Source of the DNA: Lentisphaeria bacterium
Lineage (GTDB): Bacteria; Verrucomicrobiota; Lentisphaeria; JABSQK01; UBA12247
Direction of reading: 5' to 3'
Assembly (NCBI GenBank): GCA_003477185.1
Contig: DMTJ01000159.1
Location: 1-8,340 of the forward strand
Length of the DNA stretch: 8,340 bases
Made by a program: the position numbers and the translations under genes
The notes under the pieces: model-generated
Told to the model about the DNA's origin: nothing
Database searches by the model: none
The model's input: the letters and a program-made list of their open reading frames with translations, nothing else
In this document: positions 1 to 6,854 of the stretch, piece by piece
How positions within the stretch are numbered: position 1 is the stretch's first letter
Layout: the number at the start of each line of letters is the position of its first letter

Positions 1-91
1 TGGCATGCTGGCCGCCCGGGCCGCCGGAGCGGAAGACCGTGACGTCACACTGCGAGAGCAGCACTTCGTCTGACTCTGGGACCAGGCTCAT
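1..91 (-). CDS. RF-1-domain (GGQ) peptide chain release factor-like protein, N-terminal part
   Basis: Only the first 30 codons are in the window; the gene continues past the left edge. Reading from the ATG at 91-89 gives a short acidic lead (PESDEVLLSQCDVT) followed by FRSGGPGGQHA. The GGQ triplet is at residues 26-28 and the FRSxGxGGQHxN context is that of the catalytic domain of class-I release factors and small rescue factors such as ArfB/YaeJ. In those proteins the glutamine loop enters the peptidyl-transferase centre and promotes peptidyl-tRNA hydrolysis. Because the GGQ lies so near the N-terminus, the protein lacks the codon-recognition domain of RF1/RF2, so a stand-alone rescue or release-factor-like protein is more likely. 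The ATG overlaps the rmlB stop (ATGA), which suggests translational coupling. No clear Shine-Dalgarno is visible. The rest of the domain cannot be seen. Confidence 0.8.
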   Translation of the reverse strand, partial: MSLVPESDEVLLSQCDVTVFRSGGPGGQHA

Positions 92-1152
92 CCCAGCCCC
101 AGCCGTTCACCACGATAGGCGCCGGAACTGACCCGGTCACACCAACTCTGGTTCGCCAGATACCATTCAACCGTGTTGCGGAGTCCGCACCGAAAAGTCT
201 GCTCTGGCTCCCAGCTGAGTTCATCTGCGATTCGTGAGGCATCAATGGCATAGCGACGGTCTTGCCCGGGGCGGTCGGTGACATAGGTGATCGATGTGCG
301 ATGCGACTGGCCGTCAGCGCGAGGTGCCAGGTCGTCGAGTATGTCACACATGGTCTGCACCACCGTGATGTTCGGGACTTCGGAGTTGCCGCCGACACAG
401 TAGGTCCTGCCCACTTCACCTGCGGTCAACACACGCCAGAGCGCCTGACAATGGTCGGAGACGTGCAACCAGTCGCGGATCTGCATGCCGTCGCCATACA
501 CAGGAAGAGGCCGGCCATTCAGTGCTGCCTGAATCATAAGCGGGATCAGCTTCTCAGGAAACTGATAGGGCCCGTAATTATTGGAGCAGTTCGTGATGAG
601 GGTCGGGAGACCAAAGGTCGTCCCTGTGGCCTGCACCAGGTGATCCGCAGCTGCCTTCGAGGCGGCGTAGGGAGAATTGGGTGCGTAGTGCGTGTTCTCA
701 CTGAACGTCCCGGTGGCCCCGAGCGAGCCAAAGACTTCATCGGTGGACACCTGTAAAAAGCGAAATTTCTGGCGTTCGGCATCATTTAATCCGGCAGTGA
801 ATTCTCGTGCCGCATCGAGCAATATCTGTACGCCGACAACGTTGGTCTCGACGAAGGAAAGGGGATTGTCGATCGAACGATCGACATGGGATTCGGCAGC
901 AAAATTCACAATCGCAACTGGCCGGTGTGTGCGCAGTGTCGCGGCCACGCAGTCAGCATCGGTAATCGAGCCGTGGACAAAGCTGTAGCCAGAATCGCTT
1001 GCGAGGTCCGCGAGGTTATCTGGATTTCCCGCGTAGGTAAGCGCGTCCAGATTCACGACCCGGCATCGCGACTTGCTGCGAAGTTGGTGAATAAAATTGG
1101 AGCCGATAAATCCGGCGCCGCCTGTGACCAGAACGGTAGAGTCCGCGTGCAT
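88..1152 (-). CDS. rmlB: dTDP-glucose 4,6-dehydratase (RmlB)
   Basis: This cytoplasmic, NAD-dependent enzyme converts dTDP-glucose to dTDP-4-keto-6-deoxyglucose, the second step towards dTDP-L-rhamnose and related sugars for surface polysaccharides. The 354-residue product has the normal family length. Visible motifs are the Rossmann glycine motif TGGAGFIGS (residues 10-18), FAAESHVDRSI (84-94), the catalytic STDEVFG (136-142, with Asp138 and Glu139), the YxxxK pair (Tyr162, Lys166), NNYGPYQFPEKLIP (191-204), and RDWLHV (226-231). The usual RPGHD motif reads RPGQD (294-298). I chose the ATG at 1152 over an in-frame ATG at 1182 because GAGGG lies 4 bases before it and the conserved N-terminus starts there. 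No rmlA, rmlC or rmlD is visible; the downstream neighbour is the release-factor-like gene. Confidence 0.96.
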   Translation of the reverse strand: MHADSTVLVTGGAGFIGSNFIHQLRSKSRCRVVNLDALTYAGNPDNLADLASDSGYSFVHGSITDADCVAATLRTHRPVAIVNFAAESHVDRSIDNPLSFVETNVVGVQILLDAAREFTAGLNDAERQKFRFLQVSTDEVFGSLGATGTFSENTHYAPNSPYAASKAAADHLVQATGTTFGLPTLITNCSNNYGPYQFPEKLIPLMIQAALNGRPLPVYGDGMQIRDWLHVSDHCQALWRVLTAGEVGRTYCVGGNSEVPNITVVQTMCDILDDLAPRADGQSHRTSITYVTDRPGQDRRYAIDASRIADELSWEPEQTFRCGLRNTVEWYLANQSWCDRVSSGAYRGERLGLG

Positions 1153-1156
1153 CTTT

Positions 1157-1161
1157 CCCTC
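1157..1161 (-). promoter_or_regulatory. Ribosome binding site that decides the rmlB start
   Basis: GAGGG on the minus strand lies 4 bases before the ATG at 1152. The upstream in-frame ATG at 1182 has no purine-rich sequence at a suitable distance. Confidence 0.65.
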
Positions 1162-1184
1162 AACTGGATGGCGAGTAAGCATGG

Positions 1185-1212
1185 AGATTACACATTATTA
1201 CCGCTTCGCCAA
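1185..1212 (-). promoter_or_regulatory. Possible rmlB promoter (weak match)
   Basis: On the minus strand TTGGCG (1207-1212) and TAATCT (1185-1190) are separated by 16 bases, about 33 bases before the rmlB start. The -35 fits the sigma70 consensus moderately and the -10 poorly. Some promoter is expected between 1153 and 1265, because the strong terminator at 1266-1300 should block read-through from the operon upstream. The exact boxes are a guess. Confidence 0.3.
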
Positions 1213-1265
1213 ACTGAAACCTGTAATTGCGGATGCCGCAGCCGAGATTGCTTGCGAGCCCGGGC

Positions 1266-1300
1266 ACAAAAAAGGCCGGCGCCCCGAAGGACGCCGGCCT
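1266..1300 (-). terminator. Rho-independent terminator with UUCG tetraloop, closing the OmcB-like operon
   Basis: The minus strand carries arms 1300-1289 and 1284-1273 that pair over 12 positions, with one G-T wobble. They close a TTCG loop flanked by C and G, the exceptionally stable cUUCGg tetraloop, and are followed by six T (1273-1268). It lies 28 bases after the stop of the longer OmcB-like gene and upstream of rmlB, so it separates the two transcription units. Confidence 0.92.
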
Positions 1301-1327
1301 CATGCGCTCAACGCGCGATGGAACGAA

Positions 1328-3571
1328 TCAGTACACGTGGGTACTTTCTTCTTCCATCACAGGCGTCTTGAGAAGCTTGCTGGTCAGGCCGAGTTTCAGA
1401 CGAGAGTCGCCAGCCTTGACGGCCTTAGCCTCGATCTGCCACTCAATGCGTTGACCAGGTTGCAAGACGGGATAAGCGACGACGGTAACTTTCTTGCCGC
1501 TTACGGTTGCCTCGGTTGCGCCGCTGGCGGAGAGAGGCGTAATCTCAGCCGGGAAGTTGGCTTCGACTGCAATCTGTGTATCCGGAGCGGTGCCCTGGTT
1601 GGTCACGTTGATGATGTAGGTCGTGGTTTCGCCTGGCAGCAGCGGATCAACACGATCCACAACTTCCAGCAACAGGGCCGGATGACCTTTCCACTCGGTG
1701 CATGCCTGGGAATCCGCGGCGGGACCTTCGGCGCTGCTGACGCTTACGTTGTTACACAGGTTGCCCGGAGTACGGGAGGTCAACTTGAGCGTAAGGGTCT
1801 TGGACTTGCCAGCACCAACAGTACCGAGACTCCACGTGGCCAGATTGCCGTTCACGGCAGCATCCGGTGCCGCAACAATCTTGGTTCCAGCAGGTGCGCT
1901 GTCGACGACCACTACGTTCGTGAGAGCGACATCACCAGGATTGTTGACGACGATCTTGTAGGTGGCAACTTTACCCAAGAACTGCAAAGGTGTACCAGTC
2001 TTCTTGATCGTGAGTGCCTGCTGCACAACTTTCGTGCAAGCCTGAGCTTCGACGCTGGGCGCGTTGCTCGATTCTGCGGTGGCACTGTTGCAGTGGTTGC
2101 CGCGCTGCGTTGCGGTCACACGCACAGGAATCTGGCGGGAGGCACCAGCCTCAAGGTCACCAAGTTCGAAGCGAATGGCCTTCTGCTGTGAAGCGTGGGA
2201 CAATGCATCGGGTAGCTTGTCAGTAACGACGACGTTGCGTGCGACGGCAGTGCCGACGTTGCTTACGGTGACGCTGTACTCGACTTCCGAGTTAATCAGT
2301 GCCTGAGCAGGCCCCGTCTTGGCAATGGTCAGCTTGGGCGAACCAGCGATCGTCGTCAAGCACAACATTGGATCCGACAGGATCTGGATGCAGTTCTTTA
2401 GGTCGCCTTCCTTCTCTGGCACAACCGTAACCGTGATGGTCTTGGTATCGCCGCCGTGCAGTTGCTCCCAGGCCCAAGTCAGGGTGTTGCCGGTCTTGGT
2501 GGCCTCAGGCTCGCTGGAGACATAACGCACGCCTTCCATCAGCTGATCCCGCAGGCGAACGTTCCCGGCAGTCCCGGATGCGTCCACGCGCAAGTTGTAG
2601 GTGAATTCCTCGTTGATCGTCACATCGGTCGGCATGCACTTGGTCGCAGAGACCTGGAAGGATTGTGCAGTGGCACAGTTTCCGGTCAGGGCAGGTGCAG
2701 GAGCATCAGCAAAGAAGGTCTTCAGTGCCACACCATCGGTGGATTCAAAGTAGAAGCCAGCATTCGCGTAGCCCTGAATGTCCTTCATGACGTTGTAAGG
2801 TAGCCGAGTCAGACCCGCTGCCGGGTGCACGCTGACCGGGTTACGACGCCAGGCTCCGGACGCAGAGGCGCGAAGATTCATGTCCTCTAGGTAGACCTTA
2901 CCACCTTTGTCCACGTCGAAGTTGTTCTCGACGAGGGCATCAAGACCAGCAGGCAGTTCGACCTGATAGCGCATAATTTCACCGCGATCGCGGACGAAAT
3001 GTACGGTCAGATCGTAGGCGAAGAACTCCGTGGCTTCGTTGGACGATCCGACACGGAACATGTTCGGACCGCGACCATCCTGAGCGTGAGCGACGATTTT
3101 GAAGTAGGTGTGTCCATCAACGGTCTCACCGGCACTGCGATCGAAGGGACCAAAGCTGACCCACTCGCCACGATTCTCCTCGACGAATGTCTGATCAGCC
3201 AGAACGGTACCAGCCTGATCGCTGGTCGGCCGCGTGGTCTGTGACCCCGTGTATGCACCCTTCCCGCCATAGACGGAGAAACGAGTGGTGATTGGGCCGC
3301 TGAACAGCGAGGACCGCTTTTCCATGGCACTTCCCGATGCGGGGTCATAGACCTGCAGCGAGATTTGACCTGCGGAATCAGTCGGAACGCGAGCGAATAC
3401 GACCTGAATCGAATCTTCACGACCAGCGAGACGTCCACCATTGGGACCGAACACGTAAAAAGAGTACGCATCATCGGCAAAAGGCGGGGCGGAAACAGCC
3501 GGTGCTTGGGCCATCGCCGGAGCGACGACCAAACCAACAGCGATGCAGAGAAATTGCAGATATTTACTCAT
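1328..3571 (-). CDS. OmcB-like secreted protein with extra N-terminal domain (DUF11-type repeats)
   Basis: The product has 747 residues. A signal peptide occupies roughly residues 1-21, with hydrophobic IAVGLVVAPAMA and an AMA-type cleavage site. Residues ~30-295 form a probably beta-rich domain I do not recognise, with many Gly and aromatic residues. From ~298 to the end it is an OmcB-like array of four DUF11-type beta-sandwich units: ~312-408, 415-515, 520-625 and 632-747. Diagnostic strings include GTAVARNVVVTD, WKGHPALLLEV, TNQGTA and the ending EEESTHVY. Chlamydial OmcB, from memory, has NQGTATARNVVV, YWKGVAATH, TNRGSAEDTNVS and the ending DTENTHIY. Mature cysteines come in pairs: 299/312, 394/404, 494/512 and 606/624. 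The protein is probably a disulfide-stabilised periplasmic or outer-membrane structural component. The gene starts 14 bases after the stop of its paralogue; I preferred the second ATG (3571) to the one at 3574 because AGGAG is 6 bases before it. Confidence 0.85.
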   Translation of the reverse strand: MSKYLQFLCIAVGLVVAPAMAQAPAVSAPPFADDAYSFYVFGPNGGRLAGREDSIQVVFARVPTDSAGQISLQVYDPASGSAMEKRSSLFSGPITTRFSVYGGKGAYTGSQTTRPTSDQAGTVLADQTFVEENRGEWVSFGPFDRSAGETVDGHTYFKIVAHAQDGRGPNMFRVGSSNEATEFFAYDLTVHFVRDRGEIMRYQVELPAGLDALVENNFDVDKGGKVYLEDMNLRASASGAWRRNPVSVHPAAGLTRLPYNVMKDIQGYANAGFYFESTDGVALKTFFADAPAPALTGNCATAQSFQVSATKCMPTDVTINEEFTYNLRVDASGTAGNVRLRDQLMEGVRYVSSEPEATKTGNTLTWAWEQLHGGDTKTITVTVVPEKEGDLKNCIQILSDPMLCLTTIAGSPKLTIAKTGPAQALINSEVEYSVTVSNVGTAVARNVVVTDKLPDALSHASQQKAIRFELGDLEAGASRQIPVRVTATQRGNHCNSATAESSNAPSVEAQACTKVVQQALTIKKTGTPLQFLGKVATYKIVVNNPGDVALTNVVVVDSAPAGTKIVAAPDAAVNGNLATWSLGTVGAGKSKTLTLKLTSRTPGNLCNNVSVSSAEGPAADSQACTEWKGHPALLLEVVDRVDPLLPGETTTYIINVTNQGTAPDTQIAVEANFPAEITPLSASGATEATVSGKKVTVVAYPVLQPGQRIEWQIEAKAVKAGDSRLKLGLTSKLLKTPVMEEESTHVY

Positions 3572-3577
3572 CATTTG

Positions 3578-3582
3578 CTCCT
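3578..3582 (-). promoter_or_regulatory. Ribosome binding site in the 11-base gap between the two OmcB-like genes
   Basis: AGGAG on the minus strand is 3 bases from the ATG at 3574 and 6 bases from the adjacent ATG at 3571, which favours the second. The site lies just after the TAA (3588-3586) of the upstream gene, an arrangement that suits translational coupling. Confidence 0.7.
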
Positions 3583-3585
3583 AAC

Positions 3586-4998
3586 TTAGTAAACGTGGGT
3601 ACTTTCTTCTTCGGTAACAGGCGTCTTCAGCAAGCTGGAAGACAGCTTTACTTTCAGGCGTGAATCGCCAGCGGTATCAGCCTTAGCCTGGATCTGCCAT
3701 TCGATGAACTGACCTGGGCCGAGCTCCGGATATGGCGTAACGGTCACGTTCTTGCCGCTCACTTTAGCATCGGTGTGACCAGCTGCGGAGATTGGGGTGA
3801 TCTGCGCGGGGAAGGCAGCAGCAACAGATACGTTGGTATCGCTAGCTGTTCCCTGGTTGGTCACTTTGATGAGGTAAGTGGTCTGTTCGCCCGGGAGCAG
3901 CGGATCAACTGTGTCGATCACTTCCAAGAGCAAGGCCGGATGGCCCTTCCAGTCGGTGCATGCCTGCGATTCTGCAGTGAGGCCTTCTGTAGACGTAACG
4001 TTTACGTTGTTGCAGTGCGTGCCTGCCTGACGGGAGGTGAGTACCAGCTTGTAGGTCTTACTCTGGCCAGCACCGAAATTGGCGACGGTCCAGGTAGCGA
4101 CATTGCCAGCAACGGTGGCACCCTCAGCGGAGATGATGCGGGTTCCGGCCGGTGCGGTGTCAGTGACAATCACGTTTGTAAGGTCGGTGTCACCCGTGTT
4201 CTTCGCCACGATGGTGTAGCCAGCAGTCTTGCCGAGGAATTGTACGGGAATGCCAGTCTTGGCAATTTCCAGACCGCGAATCAGCACCTTGGTGCAAGCC
4301 TGCGCGGTAACTTCGCCGACATTGGAGGACTTGGCAACCGCAGTGTTGCAGTGACGACCACGGGCTGCGGCCTTGCAAGTGACGGGAATGCTGCGGCTTT
4401 CACCGGGAGCGAGGTTGCCGAGTTCAAAGATGAGAGCTTTGCCACCTGCGTGCTCGAGGCCGTCTGGCACGTTGTCAGTGACGACCACGTTGCGTGCAAC
4501 GGCGGTGCCAGTGTTGGTCACAGTCACATCGTAGGTGATCATGTCATTTAGGATCGCCATCTCAGGCCCAGTCTTGGTGATGGCCAGTGCCGGGCGACCG
4601 ACGCGGGTTGTCACACAAGCGACGGGGACCACTGAGAAGGTCGCGCAGGAGCTGAGTTCGCCGTCACCAAGTGCGGAGAGCACCAGAGTCATTGTGGTGG
4701 CAGAGCCAGCAGCCAACTCGGCAGTCTTCCAAGTTACGGTATTGCCAACCACTTCGGCTTTCGGCTCGGTACGGACTAAGCGTGCCCCTTCTGGGACCTG
4801 GTCAGTGACGGTGACGTCGCCAACGTTGGCGTTTGCGCGGATGGTGAGTTCCACCGCGTATTCTTCGCCTACGACAACTTTGTCGGGGGCAGTCTTAGTA
4901 AGGGTGGCTAAGTCGGAGTTGACGACTTCAGTAGCGCCGAATGCTGCGATGCTGAGCATCGCAAGAAACAGGGCTGTTCGGAGTGCATTGATGGACAT
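3586..4998 (-). CDS. OmcB-like secreted cysteine-pair protein (four DUF11-type repeats)
   Basis: The product has 470 residues, in the size range of chlamydial OmcB. A signal peptide (residues 1-21; hydrophobic LFLAMLSIAAFG, cleavage fitting AFG before ATEV) is followed by four Ig-like DUF11-type units. They begin near LTKTAPDKV (~33), ITKTGPEMA (~140), IAKTGIPVQ (~245) and LLEVIDTVDP (~358). The first unit matches OmcB through VPEGARLVRTEP (OmcB: LPCEAEFVRSDP) and the end EEESTHVY matches OmcB DTENTHIY. Mature cysteines are seven, mostly paired: 118/128, 216/234 and 329/347, with one extra at 208. In Chlamydia, OmcB is a disulfide-cross-linked component of the outer-membrane complex; a related envelope role is inferred here, although cysteine is far scarcer. 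The ATG at 4998 is chosen over an in-frame TTG at 5010 because GAGGA is 5 bases before it. It is the first gene of the operon. Confidence 0.87.
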   Translation of the reverse strand: MSINALRTALFLAMLSIAAFGATEVVNSDLATLTKTAPDKVVVGEEYAVELTIRANANVGDVTVTDQVPEGARLVRTEPKAEVVGNTVTWKTAELAAGSATTMTLVLSALGDGELSSCATFSVVPVACVTTRVGRPALAITKTGPEMAILNDMITYDVTVTNTGTAVARNVVVTDNVPDGLEHAGGKALIFELGNLAPGESRSIPVTCKAAARGRHCNTAVAKSSNVGEVTAQACTKVLIRGLEIAKTGIPVQFLGKTAGYTIVAKNTGDTDLTNVIVTDTAPAGTRIISAEGATVAGNVATWTVANFGAGQSKTYKLVLTSRQAGTHCNNVNVTSTEGLTAESQACTDWKGHPALLLEVIDTVDPLLPGEQTTYLIKVTNQGTASDTNVSVAAAFPAQITPISAAGHTDAKVSGKNVTVTPYPELGPGQFIEWQIQAKADTAGDSRLKVKLSSSLLKTPVTEEESTHVY

Positions 4999-5003
4999 GA
5001 TGT

Positions 5004-5008
5004 TCCTC
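5004..5008 (-). promoter_or_regulatory. Ribosome binding site of the first OmcB-like gene
   Basis: GAGGA on the minus strand lies 5 bases before the ATG at 4998. It overlaps the in-frame TTG at 5010, which is therefore unlikely to be the start. Confidence 0.7.
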
Positions 5009-5044
5009 AATTACTGGGTTTGCGGGATAGAAATGGTACGATAA

Positions 5045-5073
5045 AAAATAGCAGCCAGCTGGCTGAGTGTCAG
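5045..5073 (-). promoter_or_regulatory. Sigma70-type promoter of the OmcB-like operon
   Basis: On the minus strand CTGACA (5073-5068) and TATTTT (5050-5045) are separated by exactly 17 bases, and the -10 lies in the only strongly AT-rich patch of the intergenic region. Transcription would start near 5038, leaving a leader of about 40 bases before the ATG at 4998. The spacer holds a perfect 14-bp palindrome (5052-5065). Stop codons and the absence of conserved protein between 4999 and 5164 agree with a regulatory region. Confidence 0.6.
5052..5065. promoter_or_regulatory. 14-bp perfect palindrome in the promoter spacer (candidate operator)
   Basis: CAGCCAGCTGGCTG equals its own reverse complement and lies entirely between the -35 and -10 boxes. 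A dimeric regulator bound there could repress or remodel the promoter. No regulator gene is visible nearby, so the role is only inferred from position and symmetry. Confidence 0.4.
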
Positions 5074-5164
5074 TTTCGCCTGGGATGAAACTGGGTAGCA
5101 GCCTCCTTAACGCTCTGGGTACGATCACGGACGTGTCTTTATTGCCGAGTGAGCACGCGAGAGC

Positions 5165-6535
5165 TCACACGCAATCTAAGGCGCAAAACGTGTCCACTCG
5201 CGCTCTGACGTCAAGTGCAAAGCATACTTCGAGAAGCGAGAGCGCGGCATCAGGCGGTCTCAACTGCGCGAACGCCTGGCCGCGATAAAGACGGGCCCCC
5301 TCATGGTCCGCCTGCTCCAAGCAGGCCCGGCCAGCGGTTTCAAGGATGAGCTGGTTATCCGGTGCCAGGTCAGCAGCGCGCAGTGCGAGCGAACGTGCCT
5401 CAGGTCCCCGCTTCGAAGCCAACGGAAGCTCTGCCAGATTATCGAGGACGGCTAGCGAGTCTGGGCCCGTTCTAAGTAAGACCGGTAATTTTCTTCGGCG
5501 CGTTTATGATCCCCGACCTGCTCCCATAGCATTGTACACTGGGCCCGTTCGCTCACTGAGAGCGTCGTATACCGTGTCACAAGGTCCAAAAAGACCGCAG
5601 CCTCTTGATCTGCACCCTGCCGGCTGCCCCTGAGAATACATTGCAGGTGAAGCCGTGCCTCGGGCGGCCTTAAGCCAAGACCGATGCGGACCTCCTCTGC
5701 GGCGCCCGTCACCTGGCCCTTCGCTGCGTAGGTCAGGCCAGCAATAAGCTAACGTGGCAATGTGCTGCGCCCTCACTGCGAGATGGCATCGCAGTGGGGC
5801 TGCGGGGCAAGCACAGGCGCATGGAGAGCGTGAGTTTCGCCGGACCAAAGCGAGCACGCAGGCCGCTGGGTGCCCGTTCATGTGCCTGCTGCCGCAACTC
5901 GTAGTCTTTGTCTGGATTGCCGGCCGCGATGGCCAACTCTGCAAGACGCACGAGGACAAGGAGGTCGGGCGACTTCGGGTTCATCGCCTCAAGCTGAGCC
6001 GCCACAGCGTTGGCTTCACCAACAGCTGAGGTGGCAGCCAGCGCCAGCCCTGTCCGGACCAGGGCTTCGACGTTGGCCGGTTGCTGCGCAAGCGCGGCGC
6101 GAGCATGGCGCAGGCCCGCCTTCCTGGCGTGCAGGCGCGCGTGCCGCGAGTTGCACGGTGTGTGGGATGGGGAGAACCGCGACTGCCGCGTGCAAGCTAC
6201 GCAACGCGCCGTGATCCTCATCGATTGCCAGCTGTGACTCGGCGAGCCGCAATAAGGTCTACGGATCATCCGAGGAAAGGCGCAACGCATTGCGGTATTC
6301 CAACACGGCGGCGCTGAGGTCGCCAGCGTCTGCTAGTGACCCTGCCCGCGCCAGAAACGCCCCTGCTTTCTCCGTAGCCACCGCAGTGCGATCCCCCCGA
6401 CTCAGCAGCTTGAATCATTTCGTGGAGTTCGGTTTTGGCGGATTCCGGCAGATGCCTGCGCAGCGCACCAAAGGCAGTGAAGCCAAGCACTCCCCAACCC
6501 GCCAAAAGAATCAGGCCGACGAAAAGCAGTCTCAC
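5165..6535 (-). pseudogene. TPR-repeat protein with N-terminal membrane anchor, multiply broken
   Basis: The gene would encode about 455 residues, starting at GTG 6535, which overlaps the preceding stop (GTGA). The N-terminus is one hydrophobic anchor (LLFVGLILLAGWGVLGFTAF). Joining fragments from different frames gives tetratricopeptide-type helices: ARAGSLADAGDLSAAVLEYR, ALRLSSDDP, TLLRLAESQLAIDEDHGALR, RAALAQQPANVEALVRTGLA, AGLTYAAKGQVTGAAEEVRI, WEQVGDHKRAEENYRSYLER, and LAVLDNLAELPLASKRG with LALRAADLAPDNQ. Breaks seen are an extra G in the run at 6393-6398, an in-frame TAG at 6259-6261 where CAG (Gln) would fit, an extra G at 6115-6117, a scrambled stretch around 5760-5890, and a frame change beside the TAG at 5454-5452. 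The late DNLAEL...APDNQLILETAG pattern resembles the C-terminal TPRs of PrsT-like proteins from exosortase/EPS loci, but the repeat is too generic for a firm name. Its original partner is unknown. Confidence 0.75.
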
Positions 6536-6854
6536 CAGCGGCGGCCGTCAGGCCTCATAGTCTGCCCCGAGGCAGCCGGCGCAGTGGGTGGCCACCAATG
6601 GGCAACCCCGATCACGGCGAACGTCCGGACAAAGCATCCGAAAAACTCCCGCAAGGCCGTAGCGCCGACCAGGCACACAGGCATTCCCCCATTGCTGTTC
6701 ACCTCCGTGAAGCAGGAAAACGGAAAACTGCTCGCGTGGTCCAGCCCGATTAAACGCTCAAATCCGAAGCGCAGCAGAAATAAACCCCGTGCAGAAAGTG
6801 CTTGGTCAGTCCAGCAAAATAGACCAGCAGCAGACAAAGACGCAGAATACTCAT
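6532..6854 (-). pseudogene. Small membrane protein of unknown function, frameshifted
   Basis: The ATG at 6854 overlaps the restored vanZ stop (ATGA) and the TGA at 6534-6532 overlaps the GTG of the TPR gene, so it was the middle gene of a coupled operon. As it stands the frame encodes 34 residues (MSILRLCLLLVYFAGLTK...) and stops. Adding one G to the GGGG run on the minus strand, just after FLHG, restores a frame of about 107 residues that continues GLFLLRFGFERLIGLDHASS, ..., ATALREFFGCFVRTFAVIGV and ends QTMRPDGRRW. A hydrophobic N-terminal segment is clear and a second segment near AVIGVAHWW is possible. I do not recognise the family. The exact coupling at both ends argues for a real former gene rather than a chance frame. 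Confidence 0.5.

Noticed and set aside
868..885. Perfect 8-bp inverted repeat with a 2-base centre (GTCGATCG-AA-CGATCGAC)
   Set aside because: It lies inside rmlB, where it encodes the conserved HVDRSID segment, so codon choice explains it.
1097..2191. Long plus-strand open frame of 364 codons
   Set aside because: It is antisense to rmlB and to the longer OmcB-like gene, spans the terminator and has no recognisable motifs.
3775..4551. Plus-strand open frame of 258 codons
   Set aside because: It is antisense to the shorter OmcB-like gene; its apparent repeats mirror the DUF11 repeats of the real gene.
5150..5168. Inverted repeat GTGAGC/GCTCAC at the end of the TPR remnant, a possible terminator
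   Set aside because: The stem is only 6 bp and no T run follows on either strand.
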